A stretch of 6,762 nucleotides of DNA from Thermoplasmata archaeon (GTDB lineage: Archaea > Thermoplasmatota > Thermoplasmata > Thermoplasmatales > Thermoplasmataceae). A model generated the notes under the pieces. It saw only the letters and a program-made list of their open reading frames with translations, was not told where the DNA came from and searched no databases. Where the stretch lies: the NCBI GenBank assembly GCA_021797385.1, contig JAJZZW010000106.1, positions 1-6,762 on the forward strand, in the 5' to 3' direction. The position numbers and the translations under genes are program-made. Below are positions 1-5,303 of this stretch, one piece after another; the stretch's first letter is position 1; each line of letters starts with the position of its first letter.

Positions 1-2
1 CC

Positions 3-344
3 AGGAGATTCAAATTCGAGGCTGTGGACAGTTTTCTCCCCGGTGGGCGTTTTAAATACTATAAAGGTTTTAATCCCGCTGCGGTAATCGCTTTTGTTGT
101 ATCTCTTATACTTGTATATCCCCCATCATCATATCTTCCTGTGTCGTTCTCACTGTATCCTTACCAATCGTGGGTCTATCAGGGTTCCTGGATTTTTACT
201 ATTATATTTTCAGGCATAATCTATATTATTATGATGAAATACTGGATTATCCCGAAATATCAGCCGGAATTAAAGGGGGGGCTTTTACATGGATATATAG
301 CCGATGATACAAAAAAGATATTTCAGGAGGAGGGAACAGAATGA
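3..344 (+). CDS. C-terminal part of an NCS1-family nucleobase permease (5' end outside the window)
   Basis: The open frame runs in from the left edge, so the true start is upstream; the GTG at 24 is internal. The fragment has the closing architecture of nucleobase:cation symporter-1 proteins (cytosine, uracil, allantoin or hydantoin permeases). A basic, aromatic stretch (RRFKFEAVDSF) comes first, then GGRFKYYKGFNPAA, which resembles the family's Gly-Tyr-x-x-Gly-Phe-Asn-x-x-Ala loop. Two hydrophobic segments follow (AAVIAFVVSLILVYP and SWIFTIIFSGIIYIIM), with a short charged cytoplasmic tail. The stop TGA overlaps the next gene's ATG by four bases (ATGA, 341-344), so the two are probably translationally coupled. 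The likely job is proton- or sodium-coupled uptake of the ring compound handled by the two amidohydrolases downstream. Family membership rests on the C-terminal fifth to quarter only, and the substrate cannot be read from it. Confidence 0.72.
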   Translation, partial: RRFKFEAVDSFLPGGRFKYYKGFNPAAVIAFVVSLILVYPPSSYLPVSFSLYPYQSWVYQGSWIFTIIFSGIIYIIMMKYWIIPKYQPELKGGLLHGYIADDTKKIFQEEGTE

Positions 345-1531
345 TCATAAAAAATGCCAGAACATTTCCGGGAAATAACATAATAGATATCAGGATAGAT
401 GGTGGAAAAGTAAGCAAAGATGCTTCAGATAGTTTCACTGTTGATGCAGGCAAAAATATTGTAATACCGTCATTTTCTGAATTGCACATACATCTTGACT
501 CTGTTTTCATCATGAGTCCTACCTTGATAAACAGAAGTGGTACCCTGGAGGAGGGCATAGCCCTGTGGGATGAATATAAAAAACATTCTTTAAATGCTGA
601 TGAGTTGAATATCAGGGTCAGAAAGGCACTGGAACTTTTACTGTCAAACGGTGTTACAAGGGTACGTACAAATGTAGATGTTTCCGATCCTGATCTCACA
701 GCCCTGAAGGAATTGATCAGAATAAAGAAGGAATTCACAGATATTGACCTGCAGATTACAGCATTTCCTCAGCATGGAATGTATACAGATAAGATGAATA
801 TGGAGCTGCTGGAAAGGGCCATAGAACTCGGTGCAGATAATGTAGGCCTGGCCCCCCATCTGGAGGATACATTTGAGGATGGCATAAAATCCGTAAAATC
901 AGCCTACGATCTTGCAGAAAAATACCATAAAAATATAGATGGCCACATAGATGAAACGGATGATCCGGAATCAAGATTTATAGAATACCTGGCAAAAGAA
1001 AAAATCAGAAGAAATTTCACAGGCAGTGTTGCAGCAGGCCATCTTACCGCAATGCATTCATATAACAACCAGTATGCAAATAAGGTAATAAAATTGATTT
1101 CCCGGGCAAAAATAAACGTAGTTTCAAATCCACTTATCAATATGCATCTCCAGGGGCGTTATGACTCATACCCGAGAATAAGGGGAATAACCAGAATCAA
1201 GGAAATGCTTGATTACAAGGTCAACGTGGCTCTGGGCGAGGACTGCATAATGGACCCGTGGTATCCCATGGGAAGCGGAGACCCGCTGGATGCGCTCTTT
1301 ATGGCATTGCATGCAGAGCCACTGATGGCTCCGCCATATCTTGAAAATTCCATGAACATGCTTACTTACAATGCGGCCAGTGCATTCGGTGTAAGAAATT
1401 ATGGATACTCTGAAGGAGATGAGGGGGATTTTATAATTACCGACACACAGAATCCGGTGGAAATAGTACAGTACAGGCACAAAAGGCTTGTTGTCAGGAG
1501 AGGAAGACTTGTAAATGAGGTGAACAAATGA
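341..1531 (+). CDS. CodA-type cytosine deaminase homologue; possible 5-methylcytosine deaminase
   Basis: This 396-residue amidohydrolase-superfamily protein aligns along its whole length with E. coli CodA (427 residues) at a constant offset of 12. His49 and His51 (HIHLD), His202 and Asp301 match the metal ligands His61, His63, His214 and Asp313. Gln144 (FPQ), Glu205 (HIDE), His234 (GHLTAMHSYN) and Trp307 (DPWYP) match Gln156, Glu217, His246 and Trp319. The enzyme should therefore hydrolyse an exocyclic amine or imine from a pyrimidine-like ring in the cytoplasm, releasing ammonia, with one Fe or Zn. The oddity is the loop after the last strand: CodA reads GHDD and this protein reads GEDC, so Asp314 is replaced by Cys302. 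Asp314 excludes 5-substituted cytosines, and homologues lacking it include proven 5-methylcytosine deaminases. Other possible substrates are creatinine, isocytosine or a reduced cytosine. The start has GGAGGG at 329-334, six bases upstream. It overlaps the genes on both sides by ATGA. Confidence 0.88.
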   Translation: MIIKNARTFPGNNIIDIRIDGGKVSKDASDSFTVDAGKNIVIPSFSELHIHLDSVFIMSPTLINRSGTLEEGIALWDEYKKHSLNADELNIRVRKALELLLSNGVTRVRTNVDVSDPDLTALKELIRIKKEFTDIDLQITAFPQHGMYTDKMNMELLERAIELGADNVGLAPHLEDTFEDGIKSVKSAYDLAEKYHKNIDGHIDETDDPESRFIEYLAKEKIRRNFTGSVAAGHLTAMHSYNNQYANKVIKLISRAKINVVSNPLINMHLQGRYDSYPRIRGITRIKEMLDYKVNVALGEDCIMDPWYPMGSGDPLDALFMALHAEPLMAPPYLENSMNMLTYNAASAFGVRNYGYSEGDEGDFIITDTQNPVEIVQYRHKRLVVRRGRLVNEVNK

Positions 1532-2925
1532 GTGATATGTTGATAAAAAATGGGAAGATTTGTCTAGCAGATGGAGTAATAGAAAAGGATCTTTATATCA
1601 AGGATGGAAAGGTTGAAAGGATAGGCAGTTTGAACGATCAGGCTGATGAAATAATAGATGCATCTGGAAAGTTGATTCTACCTGGATTGATAGACGGGCA
1701 TACACATATGGAATTCCCGTTCATGTCCGAGATGACTGCGGATGACTTTTTTTATGGAACCCGGGCAGCCCTTGGGGGCGGTGTTACTACCATAGTAGAT
1801 TTTATAACTCCCGCAAAGGGCCAGAATCCAATGGAGGCATATAAGGAATGGAGAAATAAAGCCGATCCCAAGGTAGTGTCGGATTACGGACTTCATTGCA
1901 TATTAAGAAGTGGTGGAAGGGAATCCCTGGACTCAGTGAAGCCCTTGATTGATGAGGGGGTTATCTCTTTCAAACTGTTCATGGCATATAAGAATGAACT
2001 CTTGCTGGATGATGAATCATTGTACGATGCAATCAGGGAAATCACAAAATACAATGGTGTTATCGCCATCCATGCTGAAAACGGTGCTATTGTGGACAAA
2101 TTAACAGATGAGCTGCTGAAGGAGAAAAAGACATCTCCTGTGTATCATTATTACTCCAGGCCGGAAATCGTTGAGATAGAGGCTGCCAACCGTATAGCAA
2201 CCATAGCTTCCATAGTGGGGAAGGCAGTGAAAATGTATATGGTCCACACATCAACATATGAGGCGGTTGATATATTCCGCAGATACAGGGAAATGGGTTA
2301 TCATTTTTACAACGAGACAACCCCGAACTATCTCACAAATGATTATACAGTATTCGAGGGGAAATATGGCTACAGATACGTAATGAGCCCGCCGTTCAGA
2401 ACACAGGATGAAATAAAACAACTATGGAGCAGGGTTTCAAACAACGAGATACTCGTAGTGGGCAGTGATCACTGCGTATATTCAGACCAGCAGAAGAAGA
2501 GACACGGCAGTACTGTACCGCCTTTCAATGAGATACCGAACGGAACACCGGGGACGGAAACCATACTTCCCTTATTATTTACGTATGGAGTTTTAAAGGA
2601 AAAGATAACACTTCCACAGCTTGTTTCCATGACCAGCAGAAATAATGCTGCATTATTCGGACTAAAAAGCAAAGGAAATCTGTTGCCAGGATATGATGCT
2701 GATCTTGCTATAGTCGACCCAAAGAAGAAGTTTAAAGTTTCGGCTAAGATGCTCCACAGCAATATTGATTATTCCATATTTGAAGGGGAGGAACTGCAGG
2801 GATTCCCAGATATTACAGTACTACGGGGGGAAAAGGCAATGGAGGATGGGCAGATCTTGATTAAGGCTGGCCAGGGTAAATATATAAGAGGTGAAACATA
2901 TAATTTTGATACGGAGGTGAACTGA
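1528..2925 (+). CDS. Dihydropyrimidinase (D-hydantoinase family)
   Basis: This 465-residue protein has the usual family length and a full binuclear zinc site: His58 and His60 (DGHTHMEFPF), Lys149 (SFKLFMAY, the lysine carboxylated in this family), His182 (IHAENG), His240 (MVHTS) and Asp314 (GSDHC). The substrate-binding residues Tyr154, Ser287 (MSPPFR) and Asn338 (IPNG) are also present. The gate loop MEFPFM is closer to animal dihydropyrimidinase (MQFPFM) than to many bacterial hydantoinases. The expected reaction is reversible opening of 5,6-dihydrouracil or dihydrothymine to the N-carbamoyl beta-amino acid; hydantoins or other cyclic ureides are possible. The start ATG has GAGGTGA (1517-1523) four bases upstream, inside the end of the deaminase gene, and overlaps its stop as ATGA. 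Position directly after the deaminase implies consecutive steps, yet no dihydropyrimidine dehydrogenase or beta-ureidopropionase is visible here. Family is sure; the exact substrate is inferred. Confidence 0.9.
   Translation: MSDMLIKNGKICLADGVIEKDLYIKDGKVERIGSLNDQADEIIDASGKLILPGLIDGHTHMEFPFMSEMTADDFFYGTRAALGGGVTTIVDFITPAKGQNPMEAYKEWRNKADPKVVSDYGLHCILRSGGRESLDSVKPLIDEGVISFKLFMAYKNELLLDDESLYDAIREITKYNGVIAIHAENGAIVDKLTDELLKEKKTSPVYHYYSRPEIVEIEAANRIATIASIVGKAVKMYMVHTSTYEAVDIFRRYREMGYHFYNETTPNYLTNDYTVFEGKYGYRYVMSPPFRTQDEIKQLWSRVSNNEILVVGSDHCVYSDQQKKRHGSTVPPFNEIPNGTPGTETILPLLFTYGVLKEKITLPQLVSMTSRNNAALFGLKSKGNLLPGYDADLAIVDPKKKFKVSAKMLHSNIDYSIFEGEELQGFPDITVLRGEKAMEDGQILIKAGQGKYIRGETYNFDTEVN
2913..2920 (+). 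promoter_or_regulatory. Strong Shine-Dalgarno site GGAGGTGA ahead of the MFS gene
   Basis: GGAGGTGA is a near-complete match to the archaeal anti-Shine-Dalgarno sequence and lies within the last codons of the dihydropyrimidinase gene. Five bases after it, at 2926, is ACG in the MFS frame. The first out-of-frame ATG is at 2933, 12 bases away, and opens only seven codons. The same nine bases GAGGTGAAC occur at 1517-1525, where they serve the dihydropyrimidinase ATG. The site therefore argues that translation of the transporter begins near 2926 and not at the ATG of 3034. Confidence 0.75.
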
Positions 2926-4221
2926 ACGAATAATGAAAATGGGTTATTTCATATAAAAGGATGGTCTGTTATTGATTCCCTGGCATTTATATCATTTGCC
3001 CTGGGAATATTTCTTGGTGCATATATTTTCGGTATGGCATCAATTGCAACAACATGGGTTACGATACCTGTATTTCTACGTTCTCTACTGCTTGCATGGG
3101 CACCATTATGGGAAATTATAGGAATAGGTATAGCGGGGCCCTTATCAGATAAGATAGGGCGTAAACACGTATTCTATATAACCATGGCACTTTATGGAAT
3201 AGGTGCAATCGGTATAGTATTCAGCTATTCCTATTATCTAGTTTTACTGTTTCTAGCCATATTACTGCTTGGCGGGGGTGGAGAAATGAACACTATCCTT
3301 GCATTTTCCCAGGAAATCATGCCAACAAAACACAGGAGCACTGCCATGTTACTGGAATTGAATTTCATACCACTGGGTGGACTTGTGCTAGCAGGCATAG
3401 CGTTCTCCACAGCTTATTATTCGATTATATTTGAAAGAGAAATGATAGGCATTACAATAATACTGGTTGTGATTATTTTAATAATTACCAGAAGATACTT
3501 ACCGGAAAGCTTTTTATGGCTTGCAAGTAAGGGTAAAGAAAAACAGGCAAAGGAAGACGCAATCAAGTATTATGGCCAAGAAGGATATCTCGAAAGAACA
3601 GAACATGATAAGGATTTAAAGGATGCAGAAACTATTACTTCCAACTCGCATATAGGTTTAAAACTCTTTGCAACCATAACAACGGCGTTCGCAGGCACAA
3701 CAGGCTTCGGATTGATAGCTTATGTTCTCGGGCCCACATTTTTCCCTTCTATGACTGCACTTATACTCCTTGTATCGGATGCTGCTGCCTTTGTAGTAGG
3801 GTTTGTGGGTTTCTTTGGTGAGAAGATTGGTAGAAGGCAGATGCTATTATGGGGATATGTCTTTTCCCTTGTCTTCACCGTTATAATCTATGTTACCCTC
3901 GGGACATGGACGAAATACCTGATTTTATTCTGGTTCTTTGTTATTGCTTTAAATGCCTTTATACAGCTCGGATATATGGCAGAAGATACTTTAAAATCAG
4001 AGGTATGGTCTACCAAAACCAGGGGTTCCATTACTGCACTTGTCAGATTCCTGGGCATTGGGCTTTATATCCCCACTATCTACCTTACAGCATCATATAC
4101 ATTAAGCCAGTATATATTATTTAATATAATAGTGTGGATAATAGGATCTGCAGGTGCTATCGCATGGTTTATCTTCGGAAAGGAAACTGGAAAAGGAATA
4201 CCCATTGAGATGGCTGATTAA
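2926..4221 (+). CDS. MFS transporter (sugar-porter-like) with a non-standard start, ACG at 2926
   Basis: This is a 12-helix major facilitator, 431 residues if read from 2926. It shows the loop 2-3 motif GPLSDKIGRKH (residues 71-81), its second-half copy GEKIGRR (298-304), ExMPTKHRST (130-139), and PESFLWLASKGK after helix 6, typical of the sugar and metabolite:proton symporter branch. The first ATG in frame is at 3034, but starting there would cut off most of helix 1, whose core (IDSLAFISFALGIFLGAYIF) is coded upstream. No ATG, GTG or TTG exists in frame between the preceding TGA (2923-2925) and 3034. ACG at 2926 sits five bases after GGAGGTGA and is the best initiator. A one-base change from ATG, or an indel in GGG at 2941-2943 that would join ATG 2933 to this frame, are alternatives. 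Last gene of the pyrimidine operon, it probably moves a related substrate or a breakdown product. The family is firm, the start uncertain. Confidence 0.82.
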   Translation, partial: TNNENGLFHIKGWSVIDSLAFISFALGIFLGAYIFGMASIATTWVTIPVFLRSLLLAWAPLWEIIGIGIAGPLSDKIGRKHVFYITMALYGIGAIGIVFSYSYYLVLLFLAILLLGGGGEMNTILAFSQEIMPTKHRSTAMLLELNFIPLGGLVLAGIAFSTAYYSIIFEREMIGITIILVVIILIITRRYLPESFLWLASKGKEKQAKEDAIKYYGQEGYLERTEHDKDLKDAETITSNSHIGLKLFATITTAFAGTTGFGLIAYVLGPTFFPSMTALILLVSDAAAFVVGFVGFFGEKIGRRQMLLWGYVFSLVFTVIIYVTLGTWTKYLILFWFFVIALNAFIQLGYMAEDTLKSEVWSTKTRGSITALVRFLGIGLYIPTIYLTASYTLSQYILFNIIVWIIGSAGAIAWFIFGKETGKGIPIEMAD

Positions 4222-4226
4222 TTTTT
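4222..4226 (+). terminator. Possible T-run terminator after the MFS gene
   Basis: Five T residues follow the TAA stop of the transporter directly, and the next 60 bases are AT-rich with further TTTT runs near 4266 and 4275. Archaeal RNA polymerase can terminate at T runs without a hairpin, so the operon may end here. The signal is weak because the whole spacer is AT-rich. Confidence 0.22.
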
Positions 4227-4328
4227 ATCTAAATATATCTAGAATTGAAATAAATTTAAATATAATTTTGCTACTTTTAATTGGATTATTGAAATTGCCT
4301 ATTTCTCATAAAATATCTGTAATATAAC

Positions 4329-4360
4329 ATCTTCAAGCCGGAAGATACGCTATCTTGGCC
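4329..4360. repeat. Interleaved inverted repeats in the intergenic region
   Basis: ATCTTC (4329-4334) pairs with GAAGAT (4341-4346) around a six-base loop. AAGATA (4342-4347) pairs with TATCTT (4351-4356) around CGC, and GCC (4337-4339) and GGC (4357-4359) can extend this second stem past a GG bulge. The two hairpins share the central GAAGATA and exclude each other. The element lies 35 bases upstream of the TATA box of the next gene and outside its predicted transcript, so an operator for a dimeric regulator is more likely than an RNA switch for that gene. It could also be a 3' hairpin of the MFS message; no T run follows it. Confidence 0.4.
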
Positions 4361-4394
4361 AAAATACAAATATTTGATTATTGGCAGGCAATGC

Positions 4395-4406
4395 AATATA
4401 TAAATA
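4395..4406 (+). promoter_or_regulatory. Archaeal TATA box for a leaderless small gene
   Basis: AATATATAAATA matches the archaeal box A. Its centre lies about 26 bases before the ATG at 4427, the normal distance to the transcription start, so transcription would begin at or next to the initiation codon. There is no Shine-Dalgarno sequence in front of this ATG, which agrees with a leaderless message. Confidence 0.6.
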
Positions 4407-4426
4407 GGATATAAAAATGATTACTT

Positions 4427-4702
4427 ATGGTAGAGCCATATGAAACTAAAACCAAAGCAGGCAAAATCGAGGAAAGAATTTATGTTGACTCCGGGAAATT
4501 TATAAGATATTCTTATAGGGATGAAACCACCGGCAAAATAACAAAGGATAAACTCATACTTATAGGCAATAATAAAATTGCATATTTTCTTATTCCAATG
4601 GGAAATAAAGACCTTGCAATTAATGCGGAATTCGACTTGAACTCTTCAGTAAAAGACGGGGAATCAGTGAAAAAACTTATTGATATACTATCGAGGATAT
4701 AA
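4427..4702 (+). CDS. Small protein of unknown function (91 residues)
   Basis: I do not recognise a family. The protein is soluble and charged, has no cysteine, no signal peptide and no membrane segment. Residues 1-70 alternate polar and hydrophobic residues as in beta strands (ERIYVD, KFIRYSYRDE, KLILIG, KIAYFLIPMG, DLAINAEFDL), and the last 15 residues (ESVKKLIDILSRI) look like an amphipathic helix. This suggests a compact beta-rich fold with a closing helix. Support for a real gene comes from the well-placed TATA box giving a leaderless transcript, base and codon use like its neighbours, and the lack of any competing frame. It is transcribed alone, 205 bases after the MFS gene, and converges with the PadR gene 68 bases downstream. 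No function is suggested by its surroundings. Confidence 0.68.
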   Translation: MVEPYETKTKAGKIEERIYVDSGKFIRYSYRDETTGKITKDKLILIGNNKIAYFLIPMGNKDLAINAEFDLNSSVKDGESVKKLIDILSRI

Positions 4703-4770
4703 CTTGATTATACCTGAAAATTCAGTCCCAACTTCATTAACTTTGATAATATAATTATTTTACTGTAAAT

Positions 4771-5268
4771 TTATTTCTCTTTCCCGGGACTTCTTTCCCT
4801 CGCCTCAATTATAATACTTTCCAGCATTTTCTTAATCTTATCTATGCCTTCTTCATCACCCTTCTTACGCAGATAAAATGCCTGCCTTATTATCTCTATA
4901 ATAGGATGGCCAATTTCCCTTATTAACTCTTTAAGAACTGTATAATCTTCTATATCTGTAAATACATTTATGTAAGGAAATTCACGGTCAATCGCATCAA
5001 AAATAGCCTGATCCCTGACCTCTTCATTGAGATCCAGAACATTGCCAACAAATTTTTTTCCTTTCTCCGTAAGTGAATAATACTTCTTTCCGTTGCGCAT
5101 GTTGAACGTAATAAAATTATCTGTCATAAGATGGTTGAGTACCGGTATCAGGGCACCGTTGGAGATGTTTTTTCCTGTTGCCGAATTATAAAGCTGTTTT
5201 GATAGCCCGTAACCTGTCATTTCTTTGAGATTGAGTATGTAGAGTATACGCAGGGAGTAATCATTCAT
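4771..5268 (-). CDS. PadR-family winged-helix transcriptional regulator
   Basis: The protein has 165 residues from the ATG at 5268. Residues 4-75 form the PadR winged helix: LRILYILNLKEMTGYGLSKQL (helices 1-2), ISNGALIPVLNHLMTDNFI (recognition helix, matching the family's SxGxLYPxLxxLxxxGxI) and the wing KKYYSLTEKGKKFV. The C-terminal part (about 100-160) is helical and charged, as expected for the PadR dimerisation domain. TTG (5286) and GTG (5283) would add six or five residues, but ATG is preferred because a TATA-like stretch lies about 26 bases before it and the added residues precede the fold. The gene follows the surface-protein gene on the same strand, so it probably controls that operon and itself. 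PadR proteins often act as ligand- or stress-responsive repressors of transporter genes; the ligand here is unknown. Confidence 0.85.
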   Translation of the reverse strand: MNDYSLRILYILNLKEMTGYGLSKQLYNSATGKNISNGALIPVLNHLMTDNFITFNMRNGKKYYSLTEKGKKFVGNVLDLNEEVRDQAIFDAIDREFPYINVFTDIEDYTVLKELIREIGHPIIEIIRQAFYLRKKGDEEGIDKIKKMLESIIIEARERSPGKEK

Positions 5269-5288
5269 ATGAATCAATTCCACCAATG

Positions 5289-5303
5289 TTAAAAAATTTA
5301 TGG
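5289..5303 (-). promoter_or_regulatory. Possible promoter of the padR-like gene
   Basis: On the minus strand this reads CCATAAATTTTTTAA, centred about 27 bases before the ATG at 5268, which fits an archaeal TATA box and a leaderless start. It includes the stop codon of the upstream gene (5298-5300). No good Shine-Dalgarno sequence stands close to the ATG; GGTGGA is ten bases away. It is AT-rich enough that chance resemblance is possible. Confidence 0.38.

Noticed and set aside
24..344. A complete 106-residue small membrane protein starting at GTG 24
   Set aside because: The frame is open to the window edge and the residues before the GTG fit the NCS1 loop, so this is the tail of a longer protein.
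247..1480. Several minus-strand open frames of 71-163 codons across the permease and deaminase genes
   Set aside because: They lie antisense to genes with clear family motifs, have odd composition and carry no recognisable domain or ribosome binding site.
2923..2925. TGA as a selenocysteine codon
   Set aside because: It falls after a complete dihydropyrimidinase C-terminus, no selenocysteine insertion hairpin was seen, and neither family uses selenocysteine.
2933..2956. Short frame ATG AAA ATG up to TAA as a leader peptide before the MFS gene
   Set aside because: Only seven codons, 12 bases from the ribosome binding site and out of frame with the transporter; more likely a chance ATG, though it matters for the frameshift alternative of the MFS start.
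3849..4124. Plus-strand 91-codon frame inside the MFS gene
   Set aside because: It overlaps membrane helices of a well-supported protein in another frame and its translation is low-complexity, rich in Tyr, Cys and Pro.
4698..4725. Small inverted repeats TATAA/TTATA and CTGAA/TTCAG after the 91-residue gene as a terminator
   Set aside because: The stems are five bases, the second has a two-base loop, and no T run follows directly; expected by chance in AT-rich spacer.
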